Positions 13,848 to 21,666 are shown, counted from the stretch's first letter. The stretch: 24,386 nucleotides of DNA from JAIPGX01 sp041650475 (GCA_041650475.1 JBAZLD010000018.1:1-24386), one strand, 5' to 3'. Notes: a model not told the origin generated them from the sequence alone. Made by a program: numbers and translations.

Positions 13848-14378
13848 ATGTTATTATTAAAAAATCTTTTTTTAACAAGTATTCTATTTCTTATTACTTC
13901 CAATAATTTTGCCAACAGAATAATATTCTTGAATGGGGCTTCATCTGCCAATAAATCTGCAATAATTCAAACACTTTTGTCTAAATTAGAAGCTGAAGGT
14001 TCAACCTCGATTGTTTCATTTAATCAAACAATTTTTGATATAGTAAATAAAAAATTTATTTCTAAATATAAACAACGCCCTATCTTTGCTATTGAACTTG
14101 AATTACATTTAGATACTTTACTAGAAAATGGTTGCCAAGATTTAGAATTGGAAAATATAGATCAGCATATGTATAAAAAAATAAAAAAATTGTATCAAAA
14201 TGGAAAAAATGTCATCGTCGATACGATCATTGAGCAAGAAAATATTGCTCAAAAAAATAGAATTAAATTTTATCTAAAATCATTTCACAACTTGCCTGTT
14301 TTCATGATTAATACAGATTCCCTTACCGCAGAAGAATTCATAGATCAAATCATGCAAAATATGGGAAAAGCTGCATAA
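13848..14378 (+). CDS. Exported chloramphenicol-phosphotransferase-like P-loop protein
   Basis: A 176-residue protein with a signal peptide (LLLKNLFLTSILFLITSNNFA) followed by a CPT-like P-loop fold. It shows the nucleotide-binding strand and loop IIFLNGASSANKSA (about 25-38), a helical middle, and NGKNVIVDTIIEQE (about 122-135), which matches the 'G.nVIvDdv' strand of the family. The Walker A motif is GASSANKS instead of GxxxxGKS, so ATP use is uncertain. The C-terminus is shorter than in full-length CPT proteins. CPT homologues phosphorylate small molecules in Streptomyces; in an exported, host-associated setting the substrate is unknown. It follows the AAA_14 remnant and precedes a tRNA gene. 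Confidence 0.7.
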   Translation: MLLLKNLFLTSILFLITSNNFANRIIFLNGASSANKSAIIQTLLSKLEAEGSTSIVSFNQTIFDIVNKKFISKYKQRPIFAIELELHLDTLLENGCQDLELENIDQHMYKKIKKLYQNGKNVIVDTIIEQENIAQKNRIKFYLKSFHNLPVFMINTDSLTAEEFIDQIMQNMGKAA

Positions 14379-14466
14379 ATTTTAGTGAAGCTTCAATTAA
14401 AATATCTCTTTTATTAAAAAATTACGCTCTTTTTTATTATTTTTGTTTAATTTCTATCAAAAAAAC

Positions 14467-14492
14467 TTGCCAATACCCATTATTTTTGGCAA
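14467..14492 (+). terminator. Small hairpin after the CPT-like gene
   Basis: TTGCCAA (14467-14473) and TTGGCAA (14486-14492) form a 7-bp stem with a 12-nt loop. T residues in the loop and little T after the stem make it a weak terminator candidate between the CPT-like gene and the tRNA. Confidence 0.3.
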
Positions 14493-14555
14493 TATGTTCA
14501 TAAATTGCAATTATTATATTCTTTACAAGAATTTAATTGAAATAATTTAATTTTA

Positions 14556-14633
14556 GGGGCTATAGCTCAGCTTGGTTAGAGCGTCCGCCTGTCACGCGGA
14601 AGGTCGCGAGTTCGAGTCTCGTTAGCCCCGCCA
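14556..14633 (+). tRNA. tRNA-Asp (anticodon GTC)
   Basis: The cloverleaf is complete. The acceptor GGGGCTA (14556-14562) pairs with TAGCCCC (14623-14629), the discriminator is G, and CCA is encoded at 14631-14633. The D arm is GCTC...GAGC, the anticodon stem is TCCGC/GCGGA with loop CTGTCAC and anticodon GTC at 14591-14593. The T arm has GCGAG/CTCGT with TTCGAGT. GTC reads GAC/GAT, hence Asp. Confidence 0.96.
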
Positions 14634-14662
14634 GTCTTTGCTACTACGTAGCTACGCCTGGC
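14630..14662 (+). repeat. Hairpin element fused to the 3' end of tRNA-Asp
   Basis: GCCAG (14630-14634, overlapping the discriminator and CCA) pairs with CTGGC (14658-14662). Inside, GCTA (14640-14643) pairs with TAGC (14649-14652), and CTACGTAG (14644-14651) is a palindrome. It is GC-richer than its surroundings and has no T run, so it looks more like a structured or repeat element than a terminator. Confidence 0.55.
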
Positions 14663-14699
14663 ATGGCCAATTAAGGTTCTATCCAACAAAAAATCAAAT

Positions 14700-15866
14700 A
14701 TGTTATCCTTTTGTAAATCTAAATTTAAATTTAAAATATTTTTAATTCTTATTCTTCTAATAGCAATATATGCTATAGGCTTTATAATTTTTAATTTAAC
14801 CTGTCCAAAACTTGCAATTATAAACAGAACTTCAAGAGACCGTTTTGGAGATCAAATAATAATATATAGCAAAACTAAATGGCTATCTTATAAATACAAA
14901 ATACCTTTTTTTTTAGTCACTTTTGAAAAATCAGACAAATTAAGACTTTTTCATGAAGAAAAGCACTGCTCAGAATTAAAATATTATCTTTATCCAATTT
15001 TATACACAATATTTGGTCGTTACATAAAAGTTCGCACAGAAAATGACATTATTAATGCTTTAAAAACAAATTCAAAAATACCAACACTTTTTATTGTCAG
15101 AATAAGTACAAAAATGCATGAACATTTAAAGGTTAATATAGATTATAGCCAGACAGCATGGTTCAGTTCATTATTGTATGAATTAATGCTGCAAAATCCA
15201 GATTTTGCAAAAAATTTAAAAAATATGTTGCAACCAAAAGATAAAATAAAAAAATTAACTTTACCAAAAGATAAAATTACTGTTGCAGTACATATAAGAA
15301 AAGGTGGAGGTTTTGATCCCGAACTTAAATCTAAGCAATATTATGATACATCTAAATATAACATAGAATATAAAGAAATAGATTTAATGGGGGTTTCTGA
15401 AAAGAATAAAAATAATTTTAAACTTATTTTAAAAAATAACACAAATGTTGATGCTAAGATTTTAACTGAAAAAAAATTCTCTGATCAAAAATGGCCGGAA
15501 AAATTTCCGCCAGAACAGTATTATATTGAACAGATTCAAAAACTTTCTAGTATTTTTAATCATCAACCCATATATGTTCATATTTTTACAGATGATAAAA
15601 ATCCAAAAATATTAAAAAAACAAATTAAAAAAGCGGTTAATTTATCTAATATTGAATTTAATTATAACAAACATAATACAAATATTTTACAAGATTATTT
15701 TGCAATGACTCAGTTTGATTGTTTGATACGATCAACATCGGGATTTGCTTACTTAGCACAAATGTTAGGCAACCATCAAGTTATAATGTATCCAATTAAT
15801 TTAACGTGGATTAAACAGGATCTTTTAATTGTTAATAAAGTTGGAATTATTAAGAAAAATAATTAA
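14700..15866 (+). CDS. Membrane-anchored fucosyltransferase-like glycosyltransferase
   Basis: The 388-residue protein has one N-terminal membrane helix (about 12-33) and then a soluble domain. Features recall GT-B enzymes of the GT11/GT23 fucosyltransferase type: GDQIIIYSKTKWLSYKYKIP near the start (compare 'gNqlfqya.a..La'), VAVHIRKGG with the H198xR200 pair, VHIFTDD (the 'iFSDD' strand), and DYFAMTQFDCLIRSTSGFAYLAQMLG near the end (the 'D...M..C...I.s.SsfswwaA' region that binds the nucleotide sugar). It may decorate an envelope glycan. No clear Shine-Dalgarno precedes the ATG. The gene is alone on this strand after the tRNA and converges with the Nramp gene. The family call is moderately supported; the donor sugar is not determinable. 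Confidence 0.6.
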   Translation: MLSFCKSKFKFKIFLILILLIAIYAIGFIIFNLTCPKLAIINRTSRDRFGDQIIIYSKTKWLSYKYKIPFFLVTFEKSDKLRLFHEEKHCSELKYYLYPILYTIFGRYIKVRTENDIINALKTNSKIPTLFIVRISTKMHEHLKVNIDYSQTAWFSSLLYELMLQNPDFAKNLKNMLQPKDKIKKLTLPKDKITVAVHIRKGGGFDPELKSKQYYDTSKYNIEYKEIDLMGVSEKNKNNFKLILKNNTNVDAKILTEKKFSDQKWPEKFPPEQYYIEQIQKLSSIFNHQPIYVHIFTDDKNPKILKKQIKKAVNLSNIEFNYNKHNTNILQDYFAMTQFDCLIRSTSGFAYLAQMLGNHQVIMYPINLTWIKQDLLIVNKVGIIKKNN

Positions 15867-15889
15867 TTTATAAAATATATCTTTTTAAG

Positions 15890-17158
15890 CTAAAAAATTA
15901 TTTGCCAAAAAATCAAAAGCGCCGATAAAAACATTAAAAAAAACGTCGCTATTCCCAAAAAATTTGATATAAATTTATTTTTATATTCGGCCATCACTTT
16001 TTTCTTATTTGCTAAAATCAATATTATAATAATAAAGGGTACTGTTGATATTCCATTTATTATTGCCGCATAAAAAAGTGCCTTTATAGGGTTTATTCCT
16101 ATAAAATTAATGAAAAACCCAATAAAAGTTGATACGGCTATTATAGAATAAAAAAATTTAGCTTCTCTAAATTTATAAGAAAGCCCTTGTTTAAAATTAA
16201 ATGTTTCAGCTAATGCATATGCTGCCGAACCTGCAAGCACTGAAACTCCCAAAAAACCTGCGCCTAAAATTCCTAAAGTAAAAAATATAAAAGCAAAATC
16301 TCCTGCTAATGGTTTTAATGCACTTGCAGCTTGAGCTGCATTCTCAATTTTTGTAATGCCATTTTTATGTAATGTAGAAAAACAAGTTATAATTATAAAA
16401 AAGGTTATAATTTGAGAAAAAGCCATACCAATAGCAGTTTTGGTACGTTTTTTTTTAATTGTTTTTTTTAAATTTTCTAAATTTTTTAAATTATTATCAT
16501 CATTCAAATCCTCTATTTCTTGAGATGGCTGCCAAAAAAACAAGTATGGTGATATTGTTGTTCCTATAAACCCTGTTGCAACAAAAATAAAACCCTTAGA
16601 AAAATTAAATTTAGGAAAAAAAGTAAATTTAAAAATATCAAGCCAATTTTGATTAACTGTAAATGCCGTTGCAACATAAACTAATAAAAAAAGTGAAAAA
16701 AATACTAAAATTCTAGAATAATCTCTATATCTAATAAATATCTCCATAAATGTAATAGTTAAAGTTAAAAAAATCATCCAAAAAATAAGTTTTCCTCCAA
16801 ATAGTAATTTTATAGCTTCTGCCATAATTGCTAAATTAGCTCCAATGTTAAAAATATTAGCAAAAAGCAAAATCAATACTGCACAATATAAAATTGGTTT
16901 TGGAAAATTTTCTTTAATATTAGCAGTCAAACCTTTACGAGTAACAACTCCTATTCTTGAACACATTTCCTGAATAGCAATCATAAATGGAAGTAAAAAT
17001 GGAATTAACCATAGACATAATAATCCATATTGTGCTCCTGCAATAGAATATGTACCTATACCGGATGGATCATTATCAGATGCACCTGTAACAAAACCCG
17101 GACCCAAATTTTTTGTTAATTTTACAAAATTAGTTTTTAAATTTTTTAATAAAATCAT
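15890..17158 (-). CDS. Nramp-superfamily divalent metal transporter
   Basis: The protein has 422 residues and about 11 membrane segments in the LeuT-like Nramp arrangement. TM1 carries GASDNDPSGIGTYS (D30, P31), where classic Mn2+/Fe2+ transporters have DPGN. The TM6 region reads ISPYLFFWQ in place of the classic MPH motif that supplies the Met ligand. This places it outside the canonical Mn/Fe group, in a branch whose substrate is uncertain; Nramp-related Mg2+ transporters also lack those ligands. It starts one base after the stop codon of the LigD phosphoesterase gene, so it is almost certainly on the same mRNA. LigD polymerase and phosphoesterase domains are Mn2+-dependent in studied bacteria, giving a possible reason for the pairing. 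Confidence 0.82.
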   Translation of the reverse strand: MILLKNLKTNFVKLTKNLGPGFVTGASDNDPSGIGTYSIAGAQYGLLCLWLIPFLLPFMIAIQEMCSRIGVVTRKGLTANIKENFPKPILYCAVLILLFANIFNIGANLAIMAEAIKLLFGGKLIFWMIFLTLTITFMEIFIRYRDYSRILVFFSLFLLVYVATAFTVNQNWLDIFKFTFFPKFNFSKGFIFVATGFIGTTISPYLFFWQPSQEIEDLNDDNNLKNLENLKKTIKKKRTKTAIGMAFSQIITFFIIITCFSTLHKNGITKIENAAQAASALKPLAGDFAFIFFTLGILGAGFLGVSVLAGSAAYALAETFNFKQGLSYKFREAKFFYSIIAVSTFIGFFINFIGINPIKALFYAAIINGISTVPFIIIILILANKKKVMAEYKNKFISNFLGIATFFLMFLSALLIFWQIIF

Positions 17159-17159
17159 A

Positions 17160-17666
17160 TTAATTTTTCATTTTTAAAATAATCCAATTATATTTGTTAC
17201 CCTTAATTAACTTTGTTCGAATCAAGGCATAATTTCCTTGAATTTTTTCACCATCAATAAAAATTTCAATTTTACCTTCATCATAACATTCTTGCATATC
17301 TTTTGATTTTAAATTTTGATAAGTTCCAAAATCCCAAATAATTACAGTTCCTGCACCATAATGTCCTTCTGGAATTACGCCTTGAAAAGTCGCGTAATCA
17401 AGAGGGTGATCATCCGTAGGCACAGCTAATCTTTTTTCACCATGTTCAATTGGAATGCCTTTGGGAATCGCCCAAGATTTAAGAACTCCTCCAAATTCTA
17501 ACCGTAAATCATAATGTAGGTGCGTAGCATGATGTTCTTGAACAACATAAATAGGATGCTTTAATTTTTTAGACTTACTTTTTCCTGAAGGTTCTGTAGA
17601 ATATTTTAAATCTCTATGTTCTTTATATTCTTTTAATTTATCTGTTTTTTTTGATACTTTTGGCAT
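17160..17666 (-). CDS. Stand-alone LigD 3'-phosphoesterase domain protein
   Basis: This 168-residue protein is a LigD_N/PE domain. After a basic tail comes YVVQEHHATHLHYDLRLEFGG with H45, H51, D53 and R55, then LKSWAIPKG, DDHPLDYATFQG with H87 and Y91, and IPEGHYGAGTVIIWDFG. These are the metal-binding and catalytic positions of the family, which removes 3'-phosphates and 3'-ribonucleotides from DNA ends with Mn2+. The start overlaps the end of the LigD polymerase gene by 29 bp, indicating translational coupling. In most bacteria PE, polymerase and ligase are fused in one LigD; here they are separate genes and no ATP-dependent ligase or Ku gene is in the window. Confidence 0.92.
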   Translation of the reverse strand: MPKVSKKTDKLKEYKEHRDLKYSTEPSGKSKSKKLKHPIYVVQEHHATHLHYDLRLEFGGVLKSWAIPKGIPIEHGEKRLAVPTDDHPLDYATFQGVIPEGHYGAGTVIIWDFGTYQNLKSKDMQECYDEGKIEIFIDGEKIQGNYALIRTKLIKGNKYNWIILKMKN

Positions 17667-18519
17667 TTTTAAAAAATCCTCTCCATGGATCTTGAACTTT
17701 TTCTAATCTTGCAAAAATATTTTTTATTGTGTATTTATCTGGTCTTAAAGATTTATCTTGAACTTCTTTCCAAGAAATTGGTGTTGCAACAGGAGCGTTT
17801 TCTTTAGGACGTACTCCATAAGGCGCAACTCCAGTTTGTCCATAAGCATTGCGCAGTATATCTATAAAAACAAATTTTTCTCTTTTTTCTTTCCGCATTT
17901 CTAATGTAAATAAATTTTTATGTTTTTCTACTAATGATTTAACTAAGTTATGTAAAAAATTACGAACAAAATCAAAATCATGATTACGTTTTATTGGAAC
18001 TATAACATGAATTCCACGAGAACCGGTTGTCATTGCAAATGGAACAAAGCCTAATTGTTCTAATCTTTTTTTTAAGATCATTGCACCATCTTGAACCATT
18101 GAAAAATCTTTACCTGATGGATCTAAGTCAAAAATTATGCGATCAGGGTATTGAGGCTTATCAATTTTACTTAACCAAAGATGAGGAGTAATACATGCTT
18201 GATTAGCTAAATAAACAAGTGTTGCAATATTATTAATTACAACATAATTGGTATATCCATCAGTTTTTTTTAAGTTTTTTGTTTTGATCCAAGCAGGAAA
18301 ATATCCACCTGCTTCTTTTTGATAAAAGCCCTCACCATCAATTCCATTTGGATATCGTAACATGCTAATTGCATGATTTTTTGTATAAGGCAACATTAAT
18401 GAGCTTATGTTCTTATAATAATTAATTAAATCTAATTTTGTAATTTTGTTTTTAGGAAATAAGATTTTGTTTTCATTAGAAATTTCGATTGTATATCTTC
18501 CAATACGAATTTCGCTCAT
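17638..18519 (-). CDS. Stand-alone LigD polymerase (archaeo-eukaryotic primase family)
   Basis: The protein has 293 residues, the size of a single LigD polymerase domain. Visible motifs are SMLRYPNGIDGEGFYQKEA (about 52-70), the catalytic FDLDPSG (D131, D133), TTGSRGIHVIVP (H171) and FVFIDILRNAYGQTGVAPYGVRP (D220). In non-homologous end joining this domain fills gaps and adds ribonucleotides at breaks, usually with Mn2+. The ATG is preceded by GGGGAGAGAG (reverse strand). A 44-bp AT palindrome lies immediately upstream between this gene and the Nudix gene, which could separate the repair/transport sub-unit from the upstream genes. The partner phosphoesterase gene overlaps its 3' end. Confidence 0.93.
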   Translation of the reverse strand: MSEIRIGRYTIEISNENKILFPKNKITKLDLINYYKNISSLMLPYTKNHAISMLRYPNGIDGEGFYQKEAGGYFPAWIKTKNLKKTDGYTNYVVINNIATLVYLANQACITPHLWLSKIDKPQYPDRIIFDLDPSGKDFSMVQDGAMILKKRLEQLGFVPFAMTTGSRGIHVIVPIKRNHDFDFVRNFLHNLVKSLVEKHKNLFTLEMRKEKREKFVFIDILRNAYGQTGVAPYGVRPKENAPVATPISWKEVQDKSLRPDKYTIKNIFARLEKVQDPWRGFFKNAKSIKKNR

Positions 18520-18532
18520 TACTCTCTCCCCA

Positions 18533-18576
18533 TTTAAAATTAAATAGTTTTTTTAAAAAAATTATTTAATTTTAAA
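18533..18576. repeat. 44-bp near-perfect AT palindrome between Nudix and LigD-Pol genes
   Basis: The two 22-bp arms are complementary except for one G/T position (18547/18562), with no loop (T7 next to A7 at the centre). It overlaps the Nudix stop codon region and ends just before the LigD-Pol ribosome site. On RNA it would form a long hairpin, so a terminator or attenuator inside the operon is plausible. Confidence 0.65.
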
Positions 18577-19027
18577 AATCAGCTTTTTTCAAATCCAAAT
18601 ATTTTGTTTGCCAAGTTTTTTTTAAAAACTCTTCCCAAGCTATTTCTTTTAAAATTTCTGGATAAACAATTTCATGCACAAGCTGCTCTCTAGAATACCA
18701 ATTTACATCAATAATGCCCTCTATCTCAGCTTCTTCCGTTTTTATTAGTTCACCACCAATAAAATCACAAAGAAACCAAAATTTTAACATTCTATATTTA
18801 TTAGAAAGCAAATCTTCGACAAGAAGCATTTTTTGTACATTAATATTAAGTCCAGTTTCTTCTCTAACTTCTCTAATTAAACCGTGAATTAAGTTTTCTT
18901 CAATTTCAATGCCGCCGCCTGGGCCAAGAAGAAAACTTGTTCCATTTGGTCCAAGAGAACATCTGTTTAGCAAAACTTTATTATCATTTATTATTATTGC
19001 AGAAGCTGCAATTCTATTATTAAACAT
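18572..19027 (-). CDS. Nudix hydrolase
   Basis: A 151-residue single-domain Nudix protein with a perfect Nudix box: GGIEIEENLIHGLIREVREETGL (about 38-60) fits Gx5Ex7REUxEExGU. The N-terminal strand (RIAASAIIINDNKVLLNRCS) and the later WFLCDFIGGEL / VNWYSREQL elements are also typical. These enzymes hydrolyse nucleoside diphosphates linked to another group; the family is too broad to name a substrate. It lies between tyrS and the LigD genes, 33 bp and 52 bp away, in the same direction. Confidence 0.92.
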   Translation of the reverse strand: MFNNRIAASAIIINDNKVLLNRCSLGPNGTSFLLGPGGGIEIEENLIHGLIREVREETGLNINVQKMLLVEDLLSNKYRMLKFWFLCDFIGGELIKTEEAEIEGIIDVNWYSREQLVHEIVYPEILKEIAWEEFLKKTWQTKYLDLKKADF

Positions 19028-19060
19028 ATATTAAGCCCTTAAATACGCCATGCATTAAGC

Positions 19061-20260
19061 TTATTTAATTTTAAAAATTTTGTGTTTTCCAACTTTTATT
19101 ATTTGACCCTGTGTCCAATAAATTTCTGCTTTCAAATCTTTTATTTCTTGGCCATCTATAAAAACAGCACCTTCTTGTAAAAGTCTTTTTACTTGTGAAG
19201 AAGTTGTGACAACACCTAATAACTTTAATAAATCTACTATCCAAATTGGGTTACTATTATCTTTTGGCATTTCAATTTCTGTTGCAACTGAATAATCTTT
19301 TTTCTGAAAAAGGGATTCAAATTTTTCTTGTGCAAATTTTGCTTCTTGTTCTGACCAAAATTTTTTAATAATATCATGCGCCATTTGTTTTTTGAGATTC
19401 ATAGGATGAAGTTTTTCAGTTTTAACATCTAATTGCATTTGCTCAATTTGATCTTCTGTTTTATCTAATAATAATAAATAATAACGCCACATTAATTCAT
19501 CAGAAATTGACATTAATTTACCATAAGCCTGGTCTGCTGCCTCCCAAAGGCCAACATAATTACCTAAACTTTTGGACATTTTTTGCACACCATCAAGACC
19601 TTCTAAAATTGGGACTGTAATAATAACCTGAGGCTCTTGATCAAACTGTTCTTGTAAAAATCTACCCATCAATAAATTAAAGGTTTGATCTGTCCCCCCA
19701 AGTTCTATATCAGCTTTAAGAAATACTGAATCATAACCTTGCAAAATTGGATAAAAAAGTTCGTGAAATCCTATAGCTTCATTTTCTTTCATTCTTTTTG
19801 CAAAATCTTCTCTTTCTATTAAACGAGCAAGAGTAACTTTTCCTGCCAATTTAATAACATCTGCAAATGATAATTTTGAAAGCCATTCAGAATTGTAACA
19901 AACTTTAGTTTTTGTAATATCTAAAATTTTGCCAACTTGATTTAAATATGTCTCAGAATTTTTTTTTATTTGTTCTTCAGATAATGGTGGTCTAGTTTTA
20001 GATTTACCTGTAGGATCACCTATTCGTGCAGTAAAATCTCCAATTAAAAATATAATTTCATGACCTAAAAATTGAAATTGTCTTAATTTACTTAAAACTA
20101 CTGCATGCCCCAAATGTAAATCTGGTGCCGTAGGATCCATTCCTAATTTAATTTTAAGCTTTTTGCCATTTGATAATTTTTTTAAAAAGTCTTCTTCTGG
20201 TAAAACTTGAACTGTGCCACTTTTTAAAGTTTTAAGTGTTTCTTTTAAATTATTATTCAT
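19061..20260 (-). CDS. tyrS: Tyrosyl-tRNA synthetase
   Basis: This is a class I aminoacyl-tRNA synthetase of 399 residues that charges tRNA-Tyr. The sequence KIKLGMDPTAPDLHLGHAV holds the HIGH-type motif HLGH (49-52), GDFTARIGDPTGKSKTRP follows, and KMSKS is at 227-231. The C-terminal part (about 335-395) is an S4-type RNA-binding domain (SSQVKRLLQEGAVFIDGQEI). The opening pattern is that of the TyrZ-like (short-insert) branch rather than the E. coli-like branch. It is the only clear housekeeping enzyme in the minus-strand run and sits 21 bp from the M50 protease gene upstream. Confidence 0.96.
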   Translation of the reverse strand: MNNNLKETLKTLKSGTVQVLPEEDFLKKLSNGKKLKIKLGMDPTAPDLHLGHAVVLSKLRQFQFLGHEIIFLIGDFTARIGDPTGKSKTRPPLSEEQIKKNSETYLNQVGKILDITKTKVCYNSEWLSKLSFADVIKLAGKVTLARLIEREDFAKRMKENEAIGFHELFYPILQGYDSVFLKADIELGGTDQTFNLLMGRFLQEQFDQEPQVIITVPILEGLDGVQKMSKSLGNYVGLWEAADQAYGKLMSISDELMWRYYLLLLDKTEDQIEQMQLDVKTEKLHPMNLKKQMAHDIIKKFWSEQEAKFAQEKFESLFQKKDYSVATEIEMPKDNSNPIWIVDLLKLLGVVTTSSQVKRLLQEGAVFIDGQEIKDLKAEIYWTQGQIIKVGKHKIFKIK

Positions 20261-20281
20261 AAATAAACCTAAATTAATAAA

Positions 20282-20917
20282 TTAAAAAACTAAATTTCTT
20301 AAAAAATTGTAAACTACAAATATAAGATTTACTAACCAATATCTTGTAATTGGCATTAAAAATAAAAATATCAAAATAAAAAAAGAATATTTATATAACC
20401 AAATTACAATATTTGGATATTTCTTATAAAGAAAAGCAATTATAATATGACTACCATCTAATGGGGGAATTGGTAATAAATTAAAAACACCAAGCATAAC
20501 GTTTATATATGCTGTAAGTTCAAAAACCTGTAAAAAACTTTTATTAACAGCCTCTGGAAAATAACTAACGGGAAAATATTTTATTAATATAAAAATAAAA
20601 AGTGCTAATACTAAATTAGTAAAAGGCCCAGCCAACGCTGTCAAAACTGAATATAATCGCGGATATTTAAAATTTCTAGCATCAAATTGAACCGGTTTTG
20701 CCCAACCAATACGAAATAAAATCAAAAATATTGTACCAACAAGGTCTAAATGCGCAAATGGATTTAATGTTAATCTGCCCATTTTTTTGGCAGTATCATC
20801 ACCCAATAAATTAGACATAAAAGCATGTGCAAACTCATGAAAAGATAAGGCTATTAAAAAAGCTGGTAATATTATGGCCACACTATATAAAAAATCTAAA
20901 AAAGCTTTACTATCCAT
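20282..20917 (-). CDS. Site-2-protease-type M50 membrane metalloprotease
   Basis: The 211-residue multi-pass membrane protein is of the minimal M50 (SpoIVFB/YwhC-like) type. The zinc motif HEFAH is at 27-31 in the first membrane helix, LGDDTAKKMGRLTLNPFAHLDLVG follows (the loop typical of this subgroup), and the third ligand region is FNLLPIPPLDGSH with D154. Such proteases cut substrates inside the membrane, for example anti-sigma factors or signal-peptide remnants; no substrate is evident here. It is 32 bp downstream of a paralogue that lacks the zinc motif and 21 bp upstream of tyrS. Confidence 0.92.
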   Translation of the reverse strand: MDSKAFLDFLYSVAIILPAFLIALSFHEFAHAFMSNLLGDDTAKKMGRLTLNPFAHLDLVGTIFLILFRIGWAKPVQFDARNFKYPRLYSVLTALAGPFTNLVLALFIFILIKYFPVSYFPEAVNKSFLQVFELTAYINVMLGVFNLLPIPPLDGSHIIIAFLYKKYPNIVIWLYKYSFFILIFLFLMPITRYWLVNLIFVVYNFLRNLVF

Positions 20918-20949
20918 AAAATCCCTTTAATATAGTTTTTAAAAATTTT

Positions 20950-21666
20950 TTAAAAAACTAGAAAGAATAAAATTCTTTTTATAAAAAAGCTTAATAAATA
21001 AATAAAACTAAAAAATATGTCACTTACACCGGGAAGTATAAATAGTGCCAATAATATATAAATAGAATAATCATGCAACCAAGTAATAACATTATGCCAA
21101 GACCTAGGCAAAACAAATTCTAATAAACGCCCTCCATCAAATGGTGGAATTGGAATTAAGTCTAAAACTCCAAAAAATACGGCCAATTCTATTGTTGCTC
21201 CAAAAATTTCACTAAAAGTTAAAAAAACATAATTGGGAAAAATCTGAACTGGAAAATATTTAAAAATATATAAAAAAACTAAAGCCAAAAAAAAGCTCCC
21301 CAAAGCCCCAGATATCGTTGTAAAAATTACACCTAAAGTATAATTTTTAAAATTATTTTCGTTAATTATAACAGGATTTGTCCATCTAACACCTAGTAAA
21401 ACTAAAAAAATTATTAGCATTGGCCGTGAGGCGCCATCAAGCAAAAAAATAGAAAGAAAGATAAAAATAAAAAGTGTTGTTATTAATCCAAAAAAATTTA
21501 TGTGAATAAGTGGATTAAGACTTAAAAACCCATCTTGCTGTGCAGTATTATCTCCCATAAGTTTTGAAGTCAAAGCTTTAAAAAAACCTCTAATTGTAAA
21601 AACTAACAAAAATGCGGGAAAAATTATTGCTAAATAATTTAATAAATCTAAAAACTGTTTATTCAT
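20950..21666 (-). CDS. Inactive M50 protease paralogue
   Basis: The 238-residue protein is collinear with its neighbour at 20282-20917: PAFLLVFTIRGFFKALTSKLMGDNTAQQDGFLSLNPLIHINFFG here against PAFLIALSFHEFAHAF...GDDTAKKMGRLTLNPFAHLDLVG there. The HExxH motif is replaced by RGFFK (26-30), so both zinc-binding His and the catalytic Glu are gone, yet the second motif DLIPIPPFDGG (D177) and the membrane layout are kept. It therefore looks like a pseudoprotease under selection rather than a decaying gene. It carries an extra hydrophobic stretch (about 60-92). It is the first gene of the seven-gene minus-strand run, with AAAGAG as a modest ribosome site. Confidence 0.85.
   Translation of the reverse strand: MNKQFLDLLNYLAIIFPAFLLVFTIRGFFKALTSKLMGDNTAQQDGFLSLNPLIHINFFGLITTLFIFIFLSIFLLDGASRPMLIIFLVLLGVRWTNPVIINENNFKNYTLGVIFTTISGALGSFFLALVFLYIFKYFPVQIFPNYVFLTFSEIFGATIELAVFFGVLDLIPIPPFDGGRLLEFVLPRSWHNVITWLHDYSIYILLALFILPGVSDIFFSFIYLLSFFIKRILFFLVF

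Noticed and set aside
15855..15903. Possible hairpin between the glycosyltransferase and Nramp genes
   Set aside because: Only an 8-bp AT stem with a 31-nt loop could be built, too weak to call.
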